Positions 43,744 to 53,142 of a stretch of 64,000 nt of DNA are shown one piece after another. Made by a program: the position numbers and the translations under genes. The notes beneath the pieces are model-generated. The model was not told the DNA's origin. It searched no databases and saw only the letters and a program-made list of their open reading frames with translations. How positions within the stretch are numbered: position 1 is the first letter of the stretch; every line of letters begins with the position of its first letter. Origin of the DNA: JAHEEL01 sp963785245 (lineage in GTDB: Bacteria; Actinomycetota; Acidimicrobiia; Spongiisociales; UBA5794); NCBI GenBank assembly GCA_963785245.1, contig CAWAUO010000001.1:124001-188000 (forward strand), written 5' to 3'.

Positions 43744-44011
43744 CCCGACAGGCTACTCAGTGCATGCCATGCCGGATCGATCCGAAGCCTCAGGTGTTAC
43801 TCCAGGCTTTGGTGAATCGCTCAACCAGTAGGGCTTGCCGGCCAACCCTCAAGGAACACTCGAGGTGATGCAGAACTACAAAATCGTCTTACACACGCCG
43901 TGGTGGGTAAGAACCCACGAGCCCTGGATCGTCGGTTTTGACGGTGAAGTCGGGTCGTGAAGGCATCGGAGCGGTGGCCACGAGGCGGAATGGAGCTCGC
44001 GGCCGCGAGGA
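43744..44011. other. Intergenic stretch between lhr and btpA-like gene
   Basis: About 270 bp without a convincing gene. A 30-aa ORF (43868-43960) in locally AT-richer DNA, starting MQNYKIVLHTPWW, has a weak GAGG before it but no family support. I see no tRNA or hairpin terminator. Confidence 0.4.
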
Positions 44012-44779
44012 TCAGAGCGAGGCGGCCCGAGCAACGGCGACGGCCCGCTCCGGATCAACCGGGTTCGTTGCGATGCCGTCGACCTTGGTGTCCGAACCGA
44101 CGATTGCGCCGTCGCCGATCGACAGGATCTCGGAGATCGTCGCCGCGGTGGCACCGGATCCGACGTACACGGGGAGATGGGAGTGGTCGGCGACGGTCTG
44201 GAGGTCGGCGAGGCTGGTTGCGGATCCGGTTCCGGCTCCGGACACGACGACGGCGTCGGCACCGGCTCGCTCGACGAGATCGTTGGTCGCATCGACCAGG
44301 TCGAGACCGGCGGGTGGCGCCGCGTGTTTGACGAAGACGTCCGCGAGGATCGCCGCATCGGGGCAGAGCTCTCGGCGAGCGCGAGCGATATCTGCGGCAC
44401 GGCCAACGATCGGTCCCTGGTCGGTGTACATCATGCCGGAGAGCACGTTGATACGGATGAAGGACGCATCGGTTGCCGCGGCCACGGCGAGGGCGCCGAA
44501 TCCGTCGTTGCGCAACACATTCACCCCGGTCGGCAGGCCCGCGGTTGCGACCGCTGCGACCGCTCGTGCCATTGCTGCGATCGTGACCTTGGGGACGTCG
44601 TCGGCATAGAAGGGGGCATCGCCGAAGTTTTCAACCATGATGCCTTCGAATCCAGCGGTGACGAGGGCCGCGGCGTCGACGCTGGCGCGTTCGAGCACCA
44701 TGCTCATCGATCCGCCGAAGCCGGGTGCGCCGGGAAGTGGCTCGAGGTGAACCATGCCGATGAGGCGGGGGAGGGACAC
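44012..44779 (-). CDS. BtpA/SgcQ family TIM-barrel protein
   Basis: A 255-aa protein of the BtpA family (photosystem I biogenesis factor in cyanobacteria; SgcQ in enterobacteria). Blocks: RLIGMVHLEPLPGAPGFGG, GFEGIMVENFGDAPFYADDV, GVNVLRNDGFGALAVA, FIRINVLSGMMYTDQG, and VYVGSGATAATISEIL. Cyanobacterial function cannot be assumed; non-photosynthetic members are putative nucleosidases or barrel enzymes. GTG 44779 starts 3 nt after the upstream gene's stop, so the two are co-transcribed. Confidence 0.88.
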   Translation of the reverse strand: MSLPRLIGMVHLEPLPGAPGFGGSMSMVLERASVDAAALVTAGFEGIMVENFGDAPFYADDVPKVTIAAMARAVAAVATAGLPTGVNVLRNDGFGALAVAAATDASFIRINVLSGMMYTDQGPIVGRAADIARARRELCPDAAILADVFVKHAAPPAGLDLVDATNDLVERAGADAVVVSGAGTGSATSLADLQTVADHSHLPVYVGSGATAATISEILSIGDGAIVGSDTKVDGIATNPVDPERAVAVARAASL

Positions 44780-44782
44780 GGC

Positions 44783-45565
44783 CTAGTAGACCCGGGCGAT
44801 TTCGAGTGCCCGCTCTGCCGACGGGCCAACCGCCTTCAGCCCGGTCTCAGATGCCGGCTGGCGGAGGGTCACGACACGGCACCAATCGGCGGCCACGCCC
44901 CGGATGACTTCGTCGGTGTCCTCGGGGCCGAAACGCCACGCGGCGTACCTCGGGCCCATGAGCTCGACGCGGACGCCCTTGTCCGGATACGTCTCGCCGG
45001 CCTGGTCGAACGCAAAGGGGAGGCTCTTGTGGCCAAGCCATGCGATGTGTCGTAGGCGGGGCGTATCAGCGATCGGGTCCTCTTCCTCTTCCTCGAGATC
45101 GTCTTCCGGGATCGGAATCACCCGACCGAGCACGGCGGCTTTGATATCGAGGCCGTGCGCCCACGTCTCCATGAGGCGCATGGTCGCGAAGCTTCGGGCG
45201 CTCATATCGCCCCAGATCCATGGGATGCGGTCGGTTGCGAGCATCCGAGAGAGTGCATCGACGACATCGGCCCTGCCGTGCCGCCACCACTCGATGACTT
45301 CCTGGTGGCGTTGCGGGCGACCCTCTTCGGGTCCTTGGGCGGTCCATGCGTCGAAGTCGGCGATCTTCTCTTCGTCGATCCTCGGTTGACCCTGTTCAAT
45401 GACCTCGGCAGCGAACCCTTCGAGGTGGGCGAGGTGGCTCACCTGGTCCTGGATCGTCCAGCCTGTGGCCGGTGTCTTCTTCTTCCAGTCGCGCGTCGAC
45501 AAGCCCTGGAGGAACTGATCCAGGTGCTGTTCTTCGGCGACGAGGTCGGAAAGAATCTCCCGCAT
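44783..45565 (-). CDS. DinB/MDMPI-like protein of the TIGR03084 family
   Basis: A 260-aa protein. The N-terminal helical bundle is of the mycothiol-dependent maleylpyruvate isomerase/DinB type: LVAEEQHLDQFLQGLSTRDW, TGWTIQDQVSHLAHLEGFAA and RLMETWAHGLDIKAA supply the His ligands for a metal. A C-terminal SCP2-like domain follows (GVRVELMGPRYAAWRFGPED). An acidic run DDLEEEEED links them. ATG 45565 has TAGAAT 7 nt upstream (leaderless). Function unknown. Confidence 0.8.
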   Translation of the reverse strand: MREILSDLVAEEQHLDQFLQGLSTRDWKKKTPATGWTIQDQVSHLAHLEGFAAEVIEQGQPRIDEEKIADFDAWTAQGPEEGRPQRHQEVIEWWRHGRADVVDALSRMLATDRIPWIWGDMSARSFATMRLMETWAHGLDIKAAVLGRVIPIPEDDLEEEEEDPIADTPRLRHIAWLGHKSLPFAFDQAGETYPDKGVRVELMGPRYAAWRFGPEDTDEVIRGVAADWCRVVTLRQPASETGLKAVGPSAERALEIARVY

Positions 45566-45590
45566 GGGTTGGATTCTAGAGTCGCTGCGG

Positions 45591-46649
45591 TTACTTCGGT
45601 TCGTTCGCTCCGGGCCGCTCTGTCCCGTTGAGACGGTCGACGAGGCATCGCAAGCGGCCGAACTGCCGCCGGTCGAAGCGGAAACGGAGACGCGGAAGGT
45701 CCACGAAGTCATCAGAAGCGATCTCAGCGGACGTCGGTCCGATTTTGGTGATCTGGCCGGCACGCACGATGTCTGCGAATTCCGTGTTGAACTCCTCGAC
45801 CTGGTCATCCGTCGGTTCGGCCGTGAGGCGGAGGATCAAGTCGCCGTCGACGTACCGCTGCGAGTGGTACACCGCGTAGAACGATCGGATCTCATCGATT
45901 GCCTCGTCGAGATCGCTGGTCACCGTGAATAGGTTGAGATCGTCGGCGGCGATCATGCCCTGCTCGACGAGGGTGTCGACGAAGTTGAGCCATGGTTCCC
46001 AGTAGCCGGTCCCGGGAGCCTCGAGCATGACGACGGGATGGAGATCCGACTTGCCGGTCTGCATCAGCGTCAGCAACTCGAACGACTCGTCGAGGGTCCC
46101 GAAACCCCCTGGGAAGAGGACGAATGCGTCCGACTCTTTCACAAATGTGAGCTTGCGGGTGAAGAAGTACTTGTAGTTGATGAGACGGCTCTCGTGGACG
46201 AACGGGTTGGCCCCGTCCTCGAACGGAAGACGGACGCTCACGCCGAACGAGAAGTCGCTCCCAGCCCCACGGTTTCCCGCCTCCATGATTCCAGGACCTG
46301 CACCAGTGACCACCATCCAACGGTATCGGTCGACCATGCGGGCGGCGAACGCGGCCGCGAGTTCGTAGTTGGGTTCGTGCGGTTCGACACGGGCCGACCC
46401 GAACATCGTCACCTTCCGCACGCTCCGGTAGTGCTGGAAAACGAGGAACGAGTAGCGCATCTCCTTGAGGGTGCTGTTCATCAGTTTGAGATCGCCGCGT
46501 CCGGTGCCATCGCGCAGCATCTTCAGCGAGGTGACCACGAGTTCCCGGACCAGATCGTCTTCGCCGGCACTCGAGGTATCGGAGGCGCTCGCGACGAGAT
46601 CGTCGAGGGCCTCGTCTATGGCGGGATCACCGACGTCATATGGTCGCAT
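45591..46649 (-). CDS. LOG family protein (Rossmann, lysine decarboxylase-like)
   Basis: A 352-aa protein. The LOG core is clear: KVTMFGSARVEPHEPNYELA, VTGAGPGIMEAGNRGA, and the active motif LFPGGFGTLDESFE with PGGxGTxxE. Short LOG proteins release cytokinin bases or hydrolyse nucleoside monophosphates; this longer form has an N-terminal ~80 and a C-terminal ~110 residue extension, whose role is unknown. ATG 46649 has TAGGTT 8 nt upstream. It is divergent from a HAD gene. Confidence 0.87.
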   Translation of the reverse strand: MRPYDVGDPAIDEALDDLVASASDTSSAGEDDLVRELVVTSLKMLRDGTGRGDLKLMNSTLKEMRYSFLVFQHYRSVRKVTMFGSARVEPHEPNYELAAAFAARMVDRYRWMVVTGAGPGIMEAGNRGAGSDFSFGVSVRLPFEDGANPFVHESRLINYKYFFTRKLTFVKESDAFVLFPGGFGTLDESFELLTLMQTGKSDLHPVVMLEAPGTGYWEPWLNFVDTLVEQGMIAADDLNLFTVTSDLDEAIDEIRSFYAVYHSQRYVDGDLILRLTAEPTDDQVEEFNTEFADIVRAGQITKIGPTSAEIASDDFVDLPRLRFRFDRRQFGRLRCLVDRLNGTERPGANEPK

Positions 46650-46675
46650 CGGGAGTCAACCTAATCTCTGGCGAC

Positions 46676-47323
46676 ATGATCCATGTGGTTTGGGACTGGA
46701 ACGGTACGCTCGTTGAAGACCTGCCGGTGGTCGTCGAGTCGGTGAATGCCGCGCTCGCTGCGATCGGCGAGTCCTCGATCACGGAAGAGGACTACCGCGC
46801 CCACTTCGCTCGACCGGTCGAACGCTTCTACGAAGGTCTTCTTGAACGCAACGTCTCGGCCGACGAATGGGAGACCCTCGACCGGGTGTTCCACGAGCAC
46901 TACCGGGCGACCCTTGATCGGGTTCCACTCTCGCGGGACGCTCGGCAGGCGATCGAGTTGGTGGCGAGTCGCGGCTGGACTCAGTCGATCCTATCGATGT
47001 GGTGGGAGGACGAGCTGCTGGAGGTGGTGAGACAGCATGACCTGCTTGACCACATGCGCCTTGTTCAGGGAAACCGCGATGACCCGGGCGGTGGGAAGGC
47101 CAACCACCTCGTGCAGCATCTGGAGTCGCTTGATCTCGATCCGCATGTGGTCCTGATGGTCGGCGATTCGCTTGACGATGCGGCGGCGGCCGGCGTTGTC
47201 GGAACGGCCTGCGTCCTCTATGACGGAGGATCGCATCACCTCGATGCTCTTGAGGATGTCGGTGTACCCGTCACAGGATCGCTGGTTGAGGCGGTGAAGA
47301 TCGCCACCCAGGTCGGGCGATGA
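46676..47323 (+). CDS. HAD-superfamily hydrolase (phosphoglycolate phosphatase-like)
   Basis: A 215-aa phosphatase. HAD motif I is WDWNGTLVED (nucleophile Asp, with a Trp-Asn variant of the usual DxDGT), motif III contains GGGKANHL, and motif IV is VLMVGDSLDDAAAA. Motif I reads D-W-N-G-T, which keeps both active-site positions as Asp and Asn, an unusual variant. ATG 46676 has TAATCT 8 nt upstream (leaderless). Confidence 0.8.
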   Translation: MIHVVWDWNGTLVEDLPVVVESVNAALAAIGESSITEEDYRAHFARPVERFYEGLLERNVSADEWETLDRVFHEHYRATLDRVPLSRDARQAIELVASRGWTQSILSMWWEDELLEVVRQHDLLDHMRLVQGNRDDPGGGKANHLVQHLESLDLDPHVVLMVGDSLDDAAAAGVVGTACVLYDGGSHHLDALEDVGVPVTGSLVEAVKIATQVGR

Positions 47324-47392
47324 TCCGACACTCTATGTGCGCGAGGCGAAGCCATACCCGTGTGACATGAGAAACCACGGCAGGCGCGCGTT

Positions 47393-47412
47393 CTAGGGGC
47401 GCCGGGCCCTAG
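47393..47412. terminator. Hairpin between the HAD gene and asnA
   Basis: CTAGGG (47393-47398) pairs with CCCTAG (47407-47412) around an 8-nt loop. No T run follows, so it may be a weak terminator for the HAD gene or a regulatory structure for asnA, whose start is 66 nt downstream. Confidence 0.4.
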
Positions 47413-47477
47413 GAACACGTCGATCAGCCGGATACGGTTCATGGTGAGCGCAGCGAAGGCTGCAGGAGGCGTGTGCT

Positions 47478-48608
47478 ATGGCAGACAAGACCGCGGACCT
47501 GGCCGGTCCCGGCATCGGCAACTACGAGGATCTCGCAGCGGATCTCCCCGACGACTACTCGTCAGCCCTGAGCCATCGCGAGACGATGGAGGCCCTCTTC
47601 GCCGTCAAGACGTATATCGAAGAGCACCTGTGCCGCGAGTTGGGCCTGATGATGGTGCAGGTCCCACTCATTGTTGACGAGGCCAGCGGCGTCAACGACT
47701 ACCTCGACCGGGACGGTTCGCGCGGTCCGGTTGAGTTCCACATCAGCAACGACCGCAATGTTCATCCGATCGAGGGACAGATCGTCCAGGCCGCGACGAA
47801 GTGGAAACGCGTCTCTCTCGGTCAGTTCGGGATGGAGCCCGGTGAGGGCATCTGCACCGACATGAAGGCGGTCAGGAAGGATTACTTCCTCGATCACGAC
47901 CACTCGGCCTATGTGGACCAATGGGACTGGGAGAAGGTCATCCGCGCCCGCGATCGAAACCTCACGTATCTGACGGACACCGTCCAACGGATCTGGAAGG
48001 TGCTGTACGGGGCATCGCAGCACGCATTGGAGCTCTTCCCACAGCTCTACGACCCCCGCTATCCCGAGATACCGGAGGAGGTGCACTTCATCCATGCCGA
48101 AGATCTCCTCACCCGTTATCCCGACCTGCCACGCAAGCAGCGAGAGACGGCGATTCTCCAGGAGTATCCGGCTGTGTTCATCTATGGGATCGGCTGGACG
48201 CTCGAGGACGGCTACCCGCATGAGATGCGGGCCGCGGACTACGACGACTGGGTGACCGAGACGGAGTCCGCAGACGGGCGGCCGATGCACGGTCTCAACG
48301 GTGACATCCTCGTATGGAATCCGGTGACGAAGCGTCGCCATGAACTCACCTCGATGGGTATTCGGGTGACCAAGGAGACGCTGGTTCAGCAGCTCGAGCT
48401 GACGGGACAACTCGACTTCCTTGAGCTTCCGTATCACCAGGCGATTCTCAACGACGAGATCCCGCTGTCGATCGGCGGAGGGATCGGGCAATCGCGGACC
48501 TACATGTATCTCCTGCGCAAGGCCCACCTCGGTGAGGTATCCGTGACCGTGTGGCCGAAGATCCTCAAGGACCTGTGCGCCAAGCGGAACATCTTCGTCC
48601 TCGAGTAG
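47478..48608 (+). CDS. asnA: Aspartate-ammonia ligase (asparagine synthetase A)
   Basis: It makes asparagine from aspartate, ammonia and ATP. The AsnA fold (class II aminoacyl-tRNA synthetase-like) is evident: VQVPLIVDEASGVNDYLDRD, NRNVHPIEGQIVQAATKWKR-like segment, the GEGICTDMKAVRKDYFLDHD block, and SIGGGIGQSRTYMYLLRKAH near the C-terminus. Length is 376 aa, slightly longer than enterobacterial AsnA because of an N-terminal extension. CAGGAGG lies 9 nt before ATG 47478. Confidence 0.94.
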   Translation: MADKTADLAGPGIGNYEDLAADLPDDYSSALSHRETMEALFAVKTYIEEHLCRELGLMMVQVPLIVDEASGVNDYLDRDGSRGPVEFHISNDRNVHPIEGQIVQAATKWKRVSLGQFGMEPGEGICTDMKAVRKDYFLDHDHSAYVDQWDWEKVIRARDRNLTYLTDTVQRIWKVLYGASQHALELFPQLYDPRYPEIPEEVHFIHAEDLLTRYPDLPRKQRETAILQEYPAVFIYGIGWTLEDGYPHEMRAADYDDWVTETESADGRPMHGLNGDILVWNPVTKRRHELTSMGIRVTKETLVQQLELTGQLDFLELPYHQAILNDEIPLSIGGGIGQSRTYMYLLRKAHLGEVSVTVWPKILKDLCAKRNIFVLE

Positions 48609-48757
48609 GCCGCGCACCGGTCGGCGTCCCTGTGGCCGGTTGAGTTCCGGCGGTTGGCGTATGGTCATGCCCGACTGTGGAGGCCAATGCTGGTTGACGG
48701 AAGCATCATGACGGTTCCCCGTTCGGGGAAGACGGACGGCGATCGCCGGAGGTCGGC

Positions 48758-50767
48758 GTGCTCGTAGGTACCGTCGAGGTGACGCTCCTAGTCCTCCTGT
48801 TCGCGATCCTCGCGGGTCCGATCATCGCTGAACGGTTCCGCGTACCGGGACTGCTCGGGCTCATCTTCCTTGGCATGATCTTCGGTCCGTTCATGCTTGG
48901 GTGGCTCGGGCGTACCGGACTCGTGATCGACCTCGGCGCCATCGGAATCCTGTATCTGATGTTCCTCGCGGGCCTCGGGTTCAACCTTCAGGCGTTCGCT
49001 GAAAACCGAACAAGCGCGGTGGTCTTCGGCCTGCTCGGTTTCAGCATCCCCTTCGTGCTGAGCGTCGCGACCGGAATCCTGCTGCTCGACTACGGGATTC
49101 TCGCCGCCGGCCTTGTCGGAGCCATGTGGGCTTCGAACACGCTCGTGGCGTATCCCGAGGTGCGCGCCGCCGGGCTTGCGGACACACGCGCGGTGAGCGA
49201 TTCCGTCTCTGCCGGGGTTGTTGCCGACATGCTGTCGCTGCTCGTCCTCGCCGTCGCCACGTCCTATGCCGTCATCGACACGGTGGAGCCTCTTGAGGCG
49301 TCCGACGCCGTCAATGCCGGACGGGCGCCTTCCCTGCCGCTGTGGATCACCGTGCCAATTCTGGTGGGGTTCACGCTGTGGCTGCTGCCGAAACTCGGTG
49401 ACTGGTTCTTTCTCCGAGTAGGCAAGTCTCGCGTCCAGCGATTCCTCTTCGCTCTCGTCGGCATGGCGGCCGGTGCGTCCCTTGCCGTTGCCGGCGGCCT
49501 TGAAGGAATCATCGGTGCGTTCCTCGCCGGACTCGGCCTCAATCGTCTCGTGCCGAAGAACAGCGAGTTGATGGAGCGGTTGGATTTCGTTGGCTCGACC
49601 ATCTTCATCCCGGCCTTTCTGGTGTCGATCGGTCTCAGCATCGATCCGCTCGTCCTCTTCGACCTCAACACGATCGCCCTCGGCTTGCTCTTCACGGCCC
49701 TGGTGATCGTCGGCAAGACCACCGCGGTGGCGATCGCATCCCGGTTCTTCCACTACACGTTCGACGAGGCCGGGTTGATGGCGTCGCTCAGCTATGGGCA
49801 GGCGGCGTCGACGCTCGCGATCGCCCAGGTGGGGTTGAGCTTGGAACTGTTCGGTCAGGACGTCGTGAACGGGGCGGTCCTCGCAGTGGTGTTCACCGCC
49901 TTCGCGACATCGTTCGGCACACAGTTCTTCATCCGGCGTGTTCCGCGACCCGCGCCTCTCCAGGGAGCCTTCGGCGACCGCGTCCTCGTCGATGTTCGGC
50001 CATCGGGATCCGACCTCGACACGCTCGTCACTTTCGCCGGACTCGTTGCCCGAGGCGACGACGGTGTCGTCGTTCCGTATGCGACTCCACTGCCGGGCCA
50101 CAAGGAAGCAGGGAGTCTCCGGATCTCGGAGGCCGAGACCTCTGCCGCAGATGCGGGCCATGACACGGAAGGGATTGTGCGCGTTTCCGAGTCCTTCGCG
50201 AACGGCACGGTGGAACTCATCGAGGAAGTCGATGCATCGTTGCTCGTGCTGTCGTGGTCCGGGCCCAAACTGGCGAACGACTACGTGTTCGGGAATGAGA
50301 TCGATGAGGTGGGGGAGCAATCAGCCGTTCCGACCGTCGCCGTCCACCTGGTCCGCCCATGGAATCGCGTCGTGCTGGCGGTCGGCGACACCCGTGTCCC
50401 ATGGCACCGTGAGGACGCTGAACTCGCGGTCTCGCTGGCGAGACGCCTCCGCGGCCGCAAGCACCTGCCGTTGATCGTATTCGGCACGGATCACAGCCTG
50501 GCGGAAGAGGCTATCGGGACAGCGGAGAACGTCACATACGTGACCGCCAAGCGGGGGTCGCGAGCGCTCTTCGAAGCGATCCGGCCGGACGACCTGGTCG
50601 TCGCACCGGCCTACGTGCTCCAGGCGCTGCCCGCACCGAGCCAGGTGCGGCTGATTCGGCGAATGGCGCAGATCGACATTGCCATCGTCGCCGGTCCACA
50701 CCGACTGACGGTGGCCAGCCGATCGAACGCACACCGCTCGGAGCGCATCCTCGGGCCACAGCAGTAG
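48758..50767 (+). CDS. Cation:proton antiporter (CPA2-type) with UspA-like C-terminal region
   Basis: A 669-aa protein. The N-terminal ~400 residues form about 12 membrane segments of the Na+/H+ exchanger fold (GLLGLIFLGMIFGPFMLGWL, LIDLGAIGILYLMFLAGLGF type, GLEGIIGAFLAGLGLNRLVP). The C-terminal ~260 residues are soluble and look like two Usp-type Rossmann units (RVLVDVRPSGSDLDTLVTFA; RVVLAVGDTRVPWHREDAEL), probably a cytoplasmic regulatory domain. The start is GTG 48758 with GGAGG 6 nt upstream. The transported ion is not determinable. Confidence 0.88.
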   Translation: MLVGTVEVTLLVLLFAILAGPIIAERFRVPGLLGLIFLGMIFGPFMLGWLGRTGLVIDLGAIGILYLMFLAGLGFNLQAFAENRTSAVVFGLLGFSIPFVLSVATGILLLDYGILAAGLVGAMWASNTLVAYPEVRAAGLADTRAVSDSVSAGVVADMLSLLVLAVATSYAVIDTVEPLEASDAVNAGRAPSLPLWITVPILVGFTLWLLPKLGDWFFLRVGKSRVQRFLFALVGMAAGASLAVAGGLEGIIGAFLAGLGLNRLVPKNSELMERLDFVGSTIFIPAFLVSIGLSIDPLVLFDLNTIALGLLFTALVIVGKTTAVAIASRFFHYTFDEAGLMASLSYGQAASTLAIAQVGLSLELFGQDVVNGAVLAVVFTAFATSFGTQFFIRRVPRPAPLQGAFGDRVLVDVRPSGSDLDTLVTFAGLVARGDDGVVVPYATPLPGHKEAGSLRISEAETSAADAGHDTEGIVRVSESFANGTVELIEEVDASLLVLSWSGPKLANDYVFGNEIDEVGEQSAVPTVAVHLVRPWNRVVLAVGDTRVPWHREDAELAVSLARRLRGRKHLPLIVFGTDHSLAEEAIGTAENVTYVTAKRGSRALFEAIRPDDLVVAPAYVLQALPAPSQVRLIRRMAQIDIAIVAGPHRLTVASRSNAHRSERILGPQQ

Positions 50768-50825
50768 GGACAATCCGAGGCGTCCCGGCGATGTCGCCCG
50801 TCCGAGCCACCGCCAGCGGTCGAGG

Positions 50826-51587
50826 TCATGTCGCCCGGGCGACGATGAAGAGGCGGCTGAATGGCACGGTGACGGACCCATTCGCTGCTCCCGGATACGC
50901 CTCGCGATAGCGCAGCCTGCACTCTTCGCTGAATCGTTCTTGGTCCGCTGGTGCCAGGCTGGCCAGGACCGGGCGGAGGACCGACCCCGTCACCCAGGTC
51001 CACACCGGATCATCTCCGGCGAGTTGCTGGAAGTAGGTCGTGCGCCATATGTCAACGTTCGCGGGCTGCAGCCACTCGGCGTAGGCCTCGGGTGCTCCGA
51101 GGCGATCGCGCAACAGCGCGGCGCGCGCCTCGTCTGGCCATCCCGGCTCGTCGAGCAGATCCGCGGGTATGCGGTGGGTTGGGGCACGCCAGTTGTCCGG
51201 CAACTGAACCGCGAGGACACCGTTCCTTCTGAGGCAGGTGCGAAGCCTACGGAAGAGTTCGCGGTGATCGTCGAGCCAGTGGAGCGTTGCGTTCGAGAAG
51301 ATCAGATCGACGGGTTCGCCCGGTTCCCAGGCTTCGATGTCTGCGATCGACCACGCCATATGTGGGTGGTCGGCACGCGCCCGTTCGATCATCTCGACTG
51401 ACAAGTCGATCCCGACGACGGCGGCCGCCGGCCAGCGCAGCTGCAGAAGTGCAGTGAGATCGCCGGTTCCGCACCCGAGGTCGACGAGGGAACGAGCGTC
51501 GATATCCGGAATGCGTGAGAGCAGTTCAACCCCCGGCCGCCTGCGGTGATCGGCAAAGCGGAGGTACTGGTCCGGATCCCAAGCCAT
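50826..51587 (-). CDS. tam: Trans-aconitate 2-methyltransferase-like SAM enzyme
   Basis: A 253-aa class I methyltransferase. It starts MAWDPDQYLRFADHRRRPGV, the usual Tam N-terminus, followed by SAM motif I LVDLGCGTGDLTALL, VGIDLSVEMIERAR, and IFSNATLHWLDDHRELFRRL. Tam methylates trans-aconitate, an aconitase by-product. ATG 51587 has TACGCT 6 nt upstream (leaderless). Confidence 0.88.
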   Translation of the reverse strand: MAWDPDQYLRFADHRRRPGVELLSRIPDIDARSLVDLGCGTGDLTALLQLRWPAAAVVGIDLSVEMIERARADHPHMAWSIADIEAWEPGEPVDLIFSNATLHWLDDHRELFRRLRTCLRRNGVLAVQLPDNWRAPTHRIPADLLDEPGWPDEARAALLRDRLGAPEAYAEWLQPANVDIWRTTYFQQLAGDDPVWTWVTGSVLRPVLASLAPADQERFSEECRLRYREAYPGAANGSVTVPFSRLFIVARAT

Positions 51588-51891
51588 GGATTCAGCGTAT
51601 CGGAATCCGCGACGAGAACTGAGAGCTGCGAGCTTCGAGCTGCGAGCAAGGACGGGCACCGCAGACCGTTCTTCATCGCTCCCGCCGTCAGGTGGGGGAG
51701 ACGCGATCGGGCGGCTGCTCGATCGCAGAGGGGGCGGGGTGGGGGCTGGGATCGTGGAGAAGAGGTTTGGAGCGCACGGGTGGGGAGTTCAGGGGTGAGG
51801 TCCTCTCAAGCGGGCAGCCCCCTGCGCTGCACTTCGGCCTGGTGGCCGGTGCTCGCGCCTCTCCCACTGCGTGAGAGAGGCCAAGACCGGT
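51588..51891. other. Gene-free stretch with repeats and hairpin
   Basis: About 300 bp with no coherent ORF. It contains the heptanucleotide array at 51625-51645, G-rich tracts (about 51720-51795), and a hairpin GCCTCTC/GAGAGGC at 51857-51863 and 51875-51881. It separates the tam-like gene from the broken HNH gene. Confidence 0.5.
51625..51645. repeat. Heptanucleotide tandem repeat (locus D)
   Basis: Units GCTGCGA, GCTTCGA, GCTGCGA in 7-bp register, matching the second array of locus A. It lies just upstream of the tam-like gene start on the opposite strand. Confidence 0.7.
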
Positions 51892-53027
51892 CTACGCGAC
51901 TCGCCAGGTGGTGCGTTGGGGTGGTGCGTGGCTTCGGGGTCGGATGAGGCGTCGGCGTTGGGGTGGCGAGGTGGGGTCGATGGTGAAGCCGTGGCCGTGG
52001 ATCACGACGTGGTGGTGGAACCAACACACCGTCGACAGATTCCCCGGATCCGTCCGTCCGCCCTGAGACCACGGGGTGGCGTGGTGCACCTGCAGGCGAT
52101 ACCGGCTGACGCAGCCTGAGATGGTGCAGACCCCGCCGTCACGATGCAGAATGAACCGTCTGAGACGGGGCGGGATCACCCGTGACCGGCGACCGACGGC
52201 GAGCGGTGTCCCGTCCGGGGTACGGGCCGTGACTTCCACGATCCCGTCACACAGGATCGCTGCGAGCGTGTTCGGTCCGACCTGCGGCCCCGCCGCAACC
52301 GTGACACCCGCCTCACCGTTCGTGGCTGCCGCTTCGGATGCGTCGACAAACACCGACACCACCGGGCCATGGTTCCCAATCGAGGCTCCGTCGGTTCCTC
52401 TGATCGCGTCTTCGCTGATCGCCCACAACGCATCCGCATTCCTCGTCGTCCGCGACGGATTCGCTGCGGGTCCGTACGGGAAACGGTCAGCTTTCGCCTC
52501 AAGGGCGGCGACGACGATGCGGCCCGCATAGCCGGGGAGGCGACCCGACAGAGTCCAGGATGATTCGTCGAGGTTCGCCTGCACCGACACAGAGCGCTGC
52601 TCGAACGCGATCTCTTCATCGATCGGCGCCATACGCCGCCGGCGGGCGGCACGGATCCGGATCCCCGCAACATCATACCCCGCCGTCTCACCCAGAATGT
52701 CTCAACGAGTCGTTGCGGCCCGCGAACCGACAGACCGCAACCGCCCGATCGAACCCGATCACACCATTAGTGACCGCGTGATCGACGTCGGGCAGATCCT
52801 GCAGACGCCACGCCGTCGCAACCAGCATCCCAGCCGTCTCAGGAGCCAGATCCATCCGACCCGCCGCCCACTCCTTCAACGACCGAAGCCCATCACGCAA
52901 CGCAACCTGGCGCCGGTCCAACTCACGCAGCAGCGACATCTGCCGGCCACGGGATTCGGGCGATGTCGGCCTCGTCCTGGAGCAGTTCCTGCTCGATCGT
53001 TGCGGTGGCGAGACCACGGTGTCCCAT
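51892..53027 (-). pseudogene. DUF222/HNH endonuclease (13E12-like), two apparent frameshifts
   Basis: Three frames must be joined. From ATG 53027: MGHRGLATATIEQELLQDEA to DIARI. An extra base in the GGG at 52951-52953 leads into RGRQMSLLRELDRRQVALRD, ...LKEWAAGRMDLAPETAGMLV. A further extra base near 52699 leads into LGETAGYDVAGIRIRAARRR, VSVQANLDESSWTLSGRLPG and the C-terminal HNH nuclease: HRDGGVCTISGCVSRYRLQV, HHATPWSQGGRTDPGNLSTV, CWFHHH. The joined protein would be 377 aa, close to the family. These nucleases are common and mobile in actinobacteria. Two indels within one gene favour a pseudogene, although assembly error is possible. TAGGTT lies 6 nt before ATG 53027. Confidence 0.75.
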
Positions 53028-53142
53028 ACCCGCAACCTATCTCCCGGATGTGACAGAAACCGGGGCTGGACAACAAGAATCTCAAGGAATCTTGCGAGTT
53101 CTCTGGTCGTCGATCGGGGTGCTCGAGAGACCCTCTCCGTAA

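Noticed and set aside
43868..43960. 30-aa ORF in the lhr-btpA gap
   Set aside because: Weak ribosome binding site, no similarity and no coupling; noted only because base composition is AT-richer.
48788..50320. 510-aa ORF on the minus strand opposite the antiporter
   Set aside because: Composition is Arg/Glu/His-rich with no domain, and it mirrors the codons of a clear membrane transporter. Shadow of GC-rich coding.
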